DNA of 10,658 bases from NCBI GenBank assembly GCA_002373755.1, contig DFJU01000113.1, forward strand, positions 1 to 10,658. Direction: 5' to 3'. The position numbers and the translations under genes are program-made. Below are positions 1 through 7,100 of the stretch, piece by piece. Under the pieces are notes generated by a model that saw only the letters and a program-made list of their open reading frames with translations, did no database searches and was not told the DNA's origin. Every line of letters starts with the position of its first letter. Position 1 is the stretch's first letter. The DNA comes from Bacteroidales bacterium UBA3663 (GTDB lineage: Bacteria > Bacteroidota > Bacteroidia > Bacteroidales > UBA3663).

Positions 1-56
1 CCATGGCTCGGCCCGTTTCCGGGAGCACGCTGCCAGCCTCCATTTACTACCAAGGG

Positions 57-1406
57 CTATTCCGTTAGCCATCTCCATCTCTCAGCCCAGTCCTCAAGTA
101 CAGTCTGGCGCCAGCGTCGTGTTGTCTTTGCACCCTGCCATTTGCCTTCATACAGCGAGCGGTCTGGCACGTCACTGTACCAACAGCGTCCAAGGAGGAA
201 ATCGTCGGGATGCGGATTGCCAGGCCATTCATCGCTGACAACGAATGAGCCGCGGAGCCCGTCAAGTTGAGGAATGGATGAAGACAGAACATAGTTGAGT
301 CTCGCAGGCGCTTTGGGACAATAACGTAAAATGTAGATGCCATCACCGATATAGTAACCCGCCCACTGCTGTTTGTCAATGGTAGCATGGAAGCAGACGC
401 TGTCTTCTGCAATGTCGTGTCTGACGGGTCCTTTGAAATGCCATTCCACAACACTATAGACTGGCACGGTGTCACAGTCAGCAGTCTGACAGGTAAAGAC
501 ACGGTGACTGCTGTGACTAATGGGAGCAAACCGACCTCCCCAACTCTCTCCCGTCGGATCGTTCGGTTCTCCACTCATCATATAGAGCAACGACGGCGTA
601 TCGCCCATCTTCACAATGCCTTTATAATAGCCCGCAAAGTCACGTCCCATCGTGCCCCGCCCCTTCATGGCATAGTCATAGTAACCGGTGCCGTAACGGT
701 TGGCATCCTGCTCCATCCCTTCGTACTGTTCGATGAGTTCCATCTTGTCATTGTCTGTAATGAAGCCGCGATAAGAGGCATTGTTCTCTATCATCCACAG
801 ATTAGGGAAATTGCGGACAATATATGTATAACTGTTGACGCCCCATTTCTTGTTGGGACCACCGATATAGTAGATGCGGACTCGTGGGGCTATGTCAGGG
901 GCATCATGAAGAGCCTGAGCCACATCCTCCAATGTTCCCCAGACGAGTATCCAGAGCGGAGAGTCACTCTGCCGACGAGCACAGTGCACAATCCAGTTAC
1001 TGCCTTCGGTTGGCGAGGCAAAACCTTTCAGTGGCATCAGTCCATGCCGCCCCTGCTTGCACAACACCCTCAATGAGTCAGGCGGAAGCAATCGTGGATT
1101 ATGTCGTCGTAGTGCCGGATAGTCCTGCTCGTAGAGTCCAATCATGCGCAGCAACTCCTCCTTTGTGCCATTGCCAAACGACGGTGAAGAAACCAGCCCT
1201 TCTATCTGAAACAAGTCGCTGTACATCATCAGATGAATCATCGACTGGTTGTCATCGGGGTCAGTTCCCCCGATGTCGGTGGAAATCAGGATTCGAGGCC
1301 GCAGGGAGGGGTTGCTATTGATCCCTGCATACCGCTGTGCTTCAACTGGCAAAATGAGGCAACAAACTAATATGGTAAAGACGATATGACGCATAGTTAT
1401 TTTCAT
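57..1406 (-). CDS. Secreted DUF1593 (nucleoside-hydrolase-like, Sde182-type) protein
   Basis: A 449-aa exported protein of the DUF1593 / Sde182 family, whose N-terminal domain has the nucleoside-hydrolase fold. Family members are found in carbohydrate-degrading Bacteroidetes; the substrate is not established. Visible in the sequence: a signal peptide (MRHIVFTILVCCLILPVEAQ, beginning at residue 5), then the hallmark ISTDIGGTDPDD at about residues 41-52, which resembles the Asp-rich metal/ribose site of nucleoside hydrolases, and WILVWGTLEDVAQAL, a family-typical core strand and helix. A C-terminal beta-rich domain ends in a Trp/Arg-rich tail. The open frame extends 20 codons upstream to 1466, but that stretch is not signal-like. 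I chose the ATG at 1406 because it puts a signal peptide at the N-terminus and overlaps the stop of a mini-ORF (TAATG). No polysaccharide-utilisation genes (SusC/SusD) are visible nearby. Family call firm, biochemical role unknown. Confidence 0.88.
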   Translation of the reverse strand: MKITMRHIVFTILVCCLILPVEAQRYAGINSNPSLRPRILISTDIGGTDPDDNQSMIHLMMYSDLFQIEGLVSSPSFGNGTKEELLRMIGLYEQDYPALRRHNPRLLPPDSLRVLCKQGRHGLMPLKGFASPTEGSNWIVHCARRQSDSPLWILVWGTLEDVAQALHDAPDIAPRVRIYYIGGPNKKWGVNSYTYIVRNFPNLWMIENNASYRGFITDNDKMELIEQYEGMEQDANRYGTGYYDYAMKGRGTMGRDFAGYYKGIVKMGDTPSLLYMMSGEPNDPTGESWGGRFAPISHSSHRVFTCQTADCDTVPVYSVVEWHFKGPVRHDIAEDSVCFHATIDKQQWAGYYIGDGIYILRYCPKAPARLNYVLSSSIPQLDGLRGSFVVSDEWPGNPHPDDFLLGRCWYSDVPDRSLYEGKWQGAKTTRRWRQTVLEDWAERWRWLTE

Positions 1407-1459
1407 TATTTCTTCACGATGTCTGCAATCCATGCAAAACGTTTCTGGATGTCTTTCAT
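1406..1459 (-). CDS. Possible 17-codon mini-ORF overlapping the DUF1593 start
   Basis: A short open frame starting at ATG 1459 encodes MKDIQKRFAWIADIVKK and stops at a TAA whose last base is the A of the DUF1593 ATG (TAATG). An in-frame ATG at 1477 would make it 23 codons, and an in-frame TAA lies just before that. The overlap is the classic geometry for translational coupling. The peptide looks like an ordinary protein C-terminus, so it could equally be the residue of a deleted upstream gene. Nothing shows that it is translated. Confidence 0.25.
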   Translation of the reverse strand: MKDIQKRFAWIADIVKK

Positions 1460-1518
1460 AATGCATAATATTATCATGGTTTATTCCGATATATGCACTG
1501 ATTTTTTAGTTGTCATTG

Positions 1519-2019
1519 CTATTTCAACAGACCAAAAATGAGTATGTCGTAAATATTTTCACATTTTATTGCTGCATTGCGCATGATGCCTTCTTGTGTA
1601 AAACCATTCTTCAGCAGGACGCGTTGGGATGCCAAGTTGGGATGAAAGACATTGGCCGTAATCCGATTGAGACCAAGTTCCTTTAAGGCAATTTCACACA
1701 CTTGTCCCACGGCCCGGCTCATCAGACCTCGATTCCAATAGTCTTGCAATAACATGTAGCCCAATTCTCCGTCAAGCCTGTATATGTCGGCTTTACGTTC
1801 AATGGAGACACTGCCAACAATTTTCCCGTCCACGACTATGGCACGGAAAGTTCCGTCAATGCCCTCGCTTTTGGTAACCATATTCAGCCACCAGTCTGCA
1901 TTCTCGTCCGTATAAGGATTCGGTAATCTGTCGGACAGGAATGTCCGATCAACGGCATTGCATAATTCCGTCAGTCCTTCCTTGTCGGCCAATGACCATT
2001 TCCGTAATTCAACTTTCAT
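1519..2019 (-). CDS. GNAT-family N-acetyltransferase (RimJ/RimL-like)
   Basis: A 166-aa cytoplasmic GNAT enzyme, of normal length for the family, that would transfer an acetyl group from acetyl-CoA to an amine. The order of elements fits the RimJ/RimL/SpeG type: N-terminal LRKWSLADKEGL; central strand IVGSVSIER; ELGYML at about residues 85-90 (strand 4); then YWNRGLMSRAV, the acetyl-CoA pyrophosphate loop; and near the end NLASQRVLLKNGF, the usual Asn...Ser/Gln...GF signature before the last strands. The start is an ATG with nothing better nearby. It lies 105 bases downstream of the 131-aa gene and about 110 upstream of the DUF1593 gene; I see no convincing promoter in either gap. The substrate (ribosomal protein, polyamine, drug or peptide) cannot be read from the sequence. 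The gene carries one copy (1987-1994) of the octamer that is iterated in the macroglobulin gene. Confidence 0.92.
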   Translation of the reverse strand: MKVELRKWSLADKEGLTELCNAVDRTFLSDRLPNPYTDENADWWLNMVTKSEGIDGTFRAIVVDGKIVGSVSIERKADIYRLDGELGYMLLQDYWNRGLMSRAVGQVCEIALKELGLNRITANVFHPNLASQRVLLKNGFTQEGIMRNAAIKCENIYDILIFGLLK

Positions 2020-2124
2020 AATGATAATGCCCGATTTTTCAGATTGGATTCAATGATAATCAAAGTGTTGGAGTTTAATGTGTTGTGCGCGATTTTACAT
2101 GCTCATGACAACAGTAACCGTGTT

Positions 2125-2520
2125 TTACAATAGTGTTAAATCTCCATCTACAAAACCAACAGCCAATCCTTGACGTTCTTTTAATGCCTTTCCGTATTTA
2201 CCTTTTTCAATATATTCTTTTATCATCTTTATAGTCAAAATCTGGACATCCTGCCATTCCTTATCATCGCGCCATGTAAGAGGAGTGTCTCTGGTAGTAA
2301 ACACTTCGTCGCATGCCCAGTCATTATCTGTTGTATCAAATGAACCGGCTCCTATCAATTCAAGAGTCCAACTTTTATTGGCATCCTCATACAAGTTGAA
2401 ACAGAAAGCCACAACATCATCGGGAATAGTCATTTGCATAACTTCATTCAGCCATGTTTCTAATTCACTATAAGTCAAACCAGACTTACCCTTCTTCTTA
2501 AAAAGACCAAATAAATTCAT
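2125..2520 (-). CDS. 131-aa acidic hypothetical protein
   Basis: I do not recognise the family with certainty. The protein is small, acidic and soluble, without signal peptide or membrane segment. It starts with a short basic stretch (LFKKKGKSG), followed by an amphipathic helix (YSELETWLNEVMQM). A Trp/Asp-rich core follows (IPDDVVAFCFNLYED, then ELIGAGSFDTTDNDWACDEV at about residues 54-73), then a helix (VQILTIKMIKEYIEKG) and a C-terminal hydrophobic strand (GLAVGFVDGDLTLL). The size, acidity and alternating strand/helix layout resemble immunity proteins of polymorphic-toxin systems, but no toxin gene is in the window, so this is only a suggestion. It begins 69 bases downstream of the ATPase stop with an A-rich leader and no visible terminator between them, so it may be co-transcribed with the ATPase. 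The codon pattern and the conserved-looking composition support a real gene. Confidence 0.75.
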   Translation of the reverse strand: MNLFGLFKKKGKSGLTYSELETWLNEVMQMTIPDDVVAFCFNLYEDANKSWTLELIGAGSFDTTDNDWACDEVFTTRDTPLTWRDDKEWQDVQILTIKMIKEYIEKGKYGKALKERQGLAVGFVDGDLTLL

Positions 2521-2589
2521 ATCATAATTCGATTTTGAGTTGTTTTTTTTGTTTTATCTATTCTCTGCAACGATATACGTATGAAGTCA

Positions 2590-3777
2590 TTATTTGAAAA
2601 GTCCCATTATATCCATAGAAAGGAACTCTTCGGCGCTGATACCACCATCCCCAACGATAAATGCAGATTTTGGTTTGAATTTGTCTCTGAACTCTCCAAG
2701 TCCTTTTGTGTCCTTTTCGGCATTACTCTTAACCTCGATGGCAACGACTGTTCCCTTCTTGCGAAGAATGAAATCAACTTCGTTGGCCAGTTCACGCCAA
2801 TAGAACACTTCAATGCGATGGACAAAGGCCTGACTGACAATCCATGCACCAATGCCCGACTCAAAGATGCGTCCCCACTCTTTTCGATCCATAATTGCCT
2901 GTTCGAATGTGTGAGTATTATACACCATCTTTAGGGCATTGTTATAAACCTGTAGTTTGGGGATACTGGCTCGACGTCTGGCTGTATCGATACTATACTT
3001 CTGAAGTCCGCACAACATGCCACTCTCATCAAGCAGGTTGATATATCCTGCCAAAGTAACGGTGTTGCCTGCGTCTTGCAAAGAACCAAGCATCTTGTTG
3101 AGCGACAGGATTTCACCAGAGTAAGAAGCACCAAGCTCGAAAGTCTGACGAAGAAGGGCAGGCTTGCCGATAGGAGTGTTCATCAGAATATCCTTGTTGA
3201 TGGTCGCATCAATGATTGCCGACTGTATATACTGCTCCCAGCGGTCAGCCTCATTTATCAGACCTGCAGCACCAGGATAACCTCCAAAGAAAAGATACTG
3301 GTCGAGCGTAAAGCCAAAACACTCTTTCATTTCAGGATAGCTCCAATGAGTCATGCGTATTTCTTCAAAACGGCCTCCTAACGACTCGGATAGTCCTTTC
3401 TCTAAAAGCACACGACTACTGCCGAGCAGCAGCACCTTAATGTTGCAATCGTGCAAGGTATCGTCATCCCACTCCTTCTTTACAACCTCACTCCAATTAG
3501 ATATTTTCTGAATTTCATCGATTACAAGAATCATACTATCAAGGCCTTTGCTCTCCTTCAGACTACGAACAGCAGCCCAACAGTTAGATACCCAAGCAGT
3601 ATTCGAGGCTGGCACATTATCGGCAGAGAACTGCTGATAGGGCAAATCCAAGTCTTGAAGCACCTGCTTTACAACTGTCGATTTGCCAACCTGACGTGGC
3701 CCCATCACAACTTGAATGAACTTTCTTGGTTCTTTTAATCTGCTTGTAATTGTTTGATATTCAGTTCTTCTGTACAT
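2590..3777 (-). CDS. AAA ATPase with DUF4143 C-terminal domain
   Basis: A 395-aa ATP-binding protein of the AAA_14 / DUF4143 type common in Bacteroidetes and archaea. Visible parts: Walker A GPRQVGKST (residues 26-34); Walker B ILVIDE (83-88) followed by IQKI; a sensor-like strand LLLGSSR (117-123); the family signature YLFFGGYPGA (161-170); and the C-terminal DUF4143 domain with a restriction-endonuclease-like pattern, E306 in IFESGIGAWI, VDFIL (334-338) and IEVK (347-350). Length and domain order are complete. The cellular role of the family is poorly known; proposals centre on accessory or defence-like functions, and no partner identifies it here. The start ATG is unambiguous, being preceded by an AT-rich leader, a repeat array and a Bacteroidetes-type promoter (described separately). 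The gene follows a MITE-like element, which is consistent with an accessory locus. It is AT-richer than the macroglobulin gene. Confidence 0.95.
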   Translation of the reverse strand: MYRRTEYQTITSRLKEPRKFIQVVMGPRQVGKSTVVKQVLQDLDLPYQQFSADNVPASNTAWVSNCWAAVRSLKESKGLDSMILVIDEIQKISNWSEVVKKEWDDDTLHDCNIKVLLLGSSRVLLEKGLSESLGGRFEEIRMTHWSYPEMKECFGFTLDQYLFFGGYPGAAGLINEADRWEQYIQSAIIDATINKDILMNTPIGKPALLRQTFELGASYSGEILSLNKMLGSLQDAGNTVTLAGYINLLDESGMLCGLQKYSIDTARRRASIPKLQVYNNALKMVYNTHTFEQAIMDRKEWGRIFESGIGAWIVSQAFVHRIEVFYWRELANEVDFILRKKGTVVAIEVKSNAEKDTKGLGEFRDKFKPKSAFIVGDGGISAEEFLSMDIMGLFK

Positions 3778-3786
3778 AATTATAAT

Positions 3787-3820
3787 TTTTACTCAGTGGA
3801 GTGAGTAATTTTACTCAGTG
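3787..3820 (-). promoter_or_regulatory. Operator-like TTACTCA/TGAGTAA repeat array in the ATPase leader
   Basis: On the plus strand the 12-mer TTTTACTCAGTG occurs at 3787-3798 and again at 3809-3820, exactly 22 bases (about two helical turns) apart. Between them TGAGTAA (3802-3808) is the inverse of both. The middle copy can therefore pair with either neighbour, giving two mutually exclusive hairpins in RNA, or two overlapping dyads in DNA. The array directly abuts the proposed -7 box and would contain the transcription start. A fourth partial copy (GAGTAA, 3842-3847) lies in the promoter spacer. It is probably a repressor operator, possibly autoregulatory; an RNA switch is the alternative. 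Confidence 0.5.
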
Positions 3821-3852
3821 CAAAGATGTGAATTATAAACAGAGTAACCAAA
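3820..3852 (-). promoter_or_regulatory. Bacteroidetes-type promoter for the ATPase gene
   Basis: Read on the minus strand, TTTGG (3852-3848) is followed after 19 bases by CATCTTTGC (3828-3820). This matches the Bacteroidetes primary sigma factor pattern (TTTG near -33, TAnnTTTG near -7) except that the first T of the -7 box is C. The predicted start is near 3814, giving a leader of about 37 bases that consists mostly of the repeat array. Confidence 0.5.
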
Positions 3853-3900
3853 TTTTTTCCCAAAGGAAATTTAGTTTCTTCATCTTACATCTTGATTTTC

Positions 3901-4086
3901 GTAAGTAGGTGTTCAAAATTATTTGACTATATTTTTCAAAGATTGGGATGCAGATTTTGGTTTTGGCCGATGGCGCAATGTGACATTGTGCCTGAGGACA
4001 AGGCCGGAAGATGCGCCCAAGAATGAAAAAGATAGCTTTTGGACAGCCTACATGATATTATAAAATAATTTTGAACAACTACTTAT
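3901..4086. mobile_element. MITE-like element with 24-bp terminal inverted repeats
   Basis: The ends, 3901-3924 and 4063-4086, are inverted copies matching at 22 of 24 positions; both share the core GTTCAAAATTATTT. The 186-bp interval has no complete gene. Its centre is noticeably more GC-rich than its AT-rich ends and contains a separate 21-bp palindrome. This is the structure of a miniature inverted-repeat element or the ends of a decayed insertion sequence. I see no clear target-site duplication, and no transposase with matching ends is in the window, so the family is unknown. A 42-codon frame open on the minus strand (stop at about 3923) lacks a start codon and is not called. Confidence 0.45.
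3972..3992. repeat. 21-bp near-perfect palindrome inside the MITE-like element
   Basis: The arms are GGCGCAATGT (3972-3981) and ACATTGTGCC (3983-3992), with a single central base and one mismatch that would be a G-U pair in one RNA strand. It sits near the middle of the inverted-repeat element and could form a cruciform or a stable RNA hairpin. No T-tract follows on either strand, so it is not a terminator. Confidence 0.5.
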
Positions 4087-4096
4087 TCATAAAATA

Positions 4097-4132
4097 ATTT
4101 GGTGTAACCTCTCTATGGAAGTTACACCAAAT
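4097..4132 (-). terminator. Hairpin downstream of the macroglobulin gene, probable terminator
   Basis: Perfect 12-bp inverted arms, ATTTGGTGTAAC (4097-4108) and GTTACACCAAAT (4121-4132), enclose a 12-base loop. The hairpin lies 60 bases after the macroglobulin stop. On the minus strand it is followed by an AT-rich stretch with a TTATTTTAT run rather than a clean T-tract, so termination is likely but not certain. It also separates the macroglobulin gene from the MITE-like element. Confidence 0.5.
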
Positions 4133-4192
4133 ATTGATAATTAGGTTTTTTTGATAGAATTCTCCTTGATGGCAGCTTTGGGTAAGGTCTGA

Positions 4193-7100
4193 TTACTTCC
4201 TGCTCTCCGCCTCCCCTCCCGCGCTATGTGCCACAAATTGCGGCGCATATTGGCTCTGGATGGTGGCGATGCCGACGGCGAAGCGGCCGCTGTTGGTCAC
4301 GTGGCAGTCGTAGGTCGCGACGTGGCTGCCCTCGGCGAGGCGCGTGAAGTAGAGGCGCGTCTGGCTGTCCTTCGTCTCGAGGTAGTGGAACTGGCCGTCC
4401 CAGCGGTAGCCCGAAGTCTGGTCAACGGGTTCGAGGAAGGCGGGGCGTTCGTCGGCCAATGTGAGGTATTCGAGTGCCTTGGTGCAGACGATGACGAGCC
4501 GCACCTGTACGCGTTGGCCGACGTGGAACTGCAACGAGCCATCGGCCGCAACTGGAGCCTTCGACCACGAGCCATCGGCCGCCTCGACCCAGAATTCCTT
4601 GCGGATGCGCAGTTCGTCGGTGGCATCGGCCGTGACGCTCTGCATCGGTGCCTCATATTGGTGGACGACGGCACCCCAGGCCGGATTCGGTGCGTTGTGG
4701 CCGATGCTGACTGTGCGCACGGTGTCGGCCAACGTGAGGCGGATGTCGCCCAATGCGGCGTGTTCGGGCTGCCACGAGAGCGGCGCGCCGTTCAGCCGGA
4801 TGTCAAGTCGCGTAGTGGTGTCGGATGCCGAGCCGAGCCAGTCGTCGCCCGTGCGCAGCAGCACGTAGATGGCGTGTGCGGCCATGCTCGATGTGCCCCA
4901 GTCGGAGGTCTGTTTTTCGAGCAGCAGCCACTGGCGGATGGCCTCGATGGAGCGCGCTTCGGCATCGGCCGCAACCTCGTTGAAGGCTTCGAGTACAGCC
5001 GCCGTGCAGGCCACCGGATGGAACCACGTGCCTTGGCCGATGCGTTCCCAGTACATTCCGCGCTGGGGCGTGACGACGGCCATCTGCCGCAGACTTTCCA
5101 CGATGCGCCGGGCCTCGTCGGTGCGGCTGTTGCGGTGCAGGATGATTGCGGCCGATGCGCGGTCGGGCAGCGACAGTTCGCGCCACCTTTCGGCCAGGGC
5201 GTTCGTGGTTCGGCGGATGATGTCCGATGCGCGGCGTTCTGCATCGGCCGAGGCAAATCCGACCTTGCCGTCGAAGAGCTGGCGCGTGTAGGCGTAGTCG
5301 GCAAACGTCAGATAATCAACCTTTTCGTTGCGTTTCTTCAAGTCTTGTTCGATGGCCGATGTCTCGCGGTCGATGAAGTGCAGTGCCGGACGGACGATGT
5401 CGAGCCACTTTTCGGCCGATGGCAGTGCACCGAGCTTGCAGAGTTCGCCGACGAGCTGGACGACCGTCGTCGTTGCCCAGAGCGAAGCCTTGTCCGACGA
5501 GCCTTTTGCATCGCCGATCCAGAGGAAACCGCCGTCGGCCGTCTGCATCGAGCGCAGTTTGTCGTACAGCTGGGCGATGGCATCGGCATTGGCCACAGAA
5601 TCAAGCAGTTGGCCGATGGCTGCGATGCGTCGTTCCTGCCACTCGGCGTCGGGAAGCCACGGCGAGGCCTGGAGCGTGCCGATGCGGAGGTCGGCGTTGC
5701 GGCGCAGGGCGGACATCTGCGGCAGGTCGGGCAGCGTGTCGATGAGGGTTGCGGCCAATGCGCGGGCGAAGAGCGAGTGGGCGAGACCCGTGCTTGTGAC
5801 GGCATCGGCATTGGCCAGCGACGGGAGCGCCGAGATGCAGTGCCACGTCGGATTGCTGCATGCCAGCAGCGTGCTACGTCGATTTTCGGCCGATGGACGG
5901 GTCACGTCGAGCGTTGTCGAAGTTTGTCCGCCGGCGAGGTAGAACGGCTGCGCCTCGATGACGGGCGAAGTGGCCGGCAGGATGGGGATGCGCTGCTGTT
6001 CGCCGTCGCCGTTGCCATCGGCCGCAACTGCCCTGACGCGGAATCCGACGTATGGGGCATTGGCCATAGCCCGACACTCGATGCCGACGGTCCGGGTGCC
6101 ATGGGCGGCGATGTCCAACGACTCGGTGCGCGAGCTGAGGATGGCCTCGGTGCGCGGGTCGAACAGTTCGACGAGGGCGGTGACGTGGAGTGCGGAGTCG
6201 GTCGCGTTCTGCACATTGGCCAACAGCGTTGTCATGTCGCCCGTGCGGAGGAAGCGCGGCAGCGAGGGCTGCACCATGACGGGGCGTTGGGCGACGATTT
6301 CGCGGCGTAGCACATCGGCCGCAAGCGTCTTGGTGTAGGCCAACGCCTGCAAAATCCACGTAGCGTTCTCGTCCGGCAGGTCGAAGTCGAGCGAGAAGGT
6401 GCCGTCGTCGCCCGCCGTGAGCGTTGGCCGCCACAGGGCGACGTGGGTCTGCGTGGAGCGGACGGGGAGGGAGGCCAATTGGGCAAATGCCTCGTCGTCT
6501 CCGCTGTCTTGTTTCGTCATGACGATCTCCTCCTCCTCTTCGACGACGGCGTTGTCTGTCCGTTCAATACGGCTGAATACCATCTCGCCAAAAGTTTCTC
6601 CGTCATCGTCCAATTTGGAATCAGCCGCAAACCCTTCTGCATACATTGGTGTGAAGGCATTACGTTTAGCTTTCTTGCTGATGCCGCCGATACGGCCTAT
6701 CATCATATTTTCTCCGCCGAAATGCATTCCGTACAGATTCAGTTTGGCCAATGAAACGAAAAAATATGGCTGAATATTCCAAAAACTTGGATATTCTACC
6801 ATTTGAGGCATGAGAGCGGAATATTTCTTCCATACAAAAGTAAAAGTGGGGCGTGCATGGAAATAGCTGGGCTGGAAATGCCAGCTGTTTCCTTCCAGTT
6901 GGTCAATGGCCTTGTTGTATAGTTCAATCATCATCCTGCCGCCGATGGGCGTGCCGTCGGCCTGCGTGAGGCGGAACTTCCAATGTTCGTGGCCGCCGGC
7001 CAACACTTTGTCGCGGAAGGTGACGGCCGCAATGTGCACCTCGTCGCGCTGTGGTGAGTTGAAGTCAAATTCTTCGTCCAATGGCACGCCGTTCAGATAG

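Noticed and set aside
1..56. Partial hairpin and short ATG frame after the DUF1593 stop
   Set aside because: The stem is interrupted, no T-tract is visible, and the frame is cut by the window edge after a few codons.
1407..1466. N-terminal extension of the DUF1593 protein from ATG 1466
   Set aside because: The extra 20 residues are Cys/His/Arg-rich and push the signal peptide inward; another frame of the same bases holds the mini-ORF.
2020..2124. Possible -7 box (ACACTTTG) upstream of the GNAT gene
   Set aside because: Only the TTTG part matches and no TTG-type -33 element lies at the right distance.
3921..4049. 42-codon minus-strand frame within the MITE-like element, ending RPKPKSASQSLKNIVK
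   Set aside because: It has no ATG and an upstream stop. It could be a gene remnant, but nothing supports expression.
3778..4192. CRISPR array or tRNA in the 415-base gap
   Set aside because: The repeats are a short operator-like array and one inverted pair, with no regular spacers. No cloverleaf was found.
4106..4206. A +1 frame continuing past the macroglobulin stop for about 32 codons into the hairpin
   Set aside because: The family's normal C-terminus already ends at the stop; no slippery site is seen and the extension has no recognisable content.
4226..6310. 694-codon plus-strand open frame opposite the macroglobulin gene
   Set aside because: It is a shadow of the GC-rich coding strand: no recognisable domain, Asp/Gly/Arg/Val-heavy composition, and the opposite frame is a clear family member.
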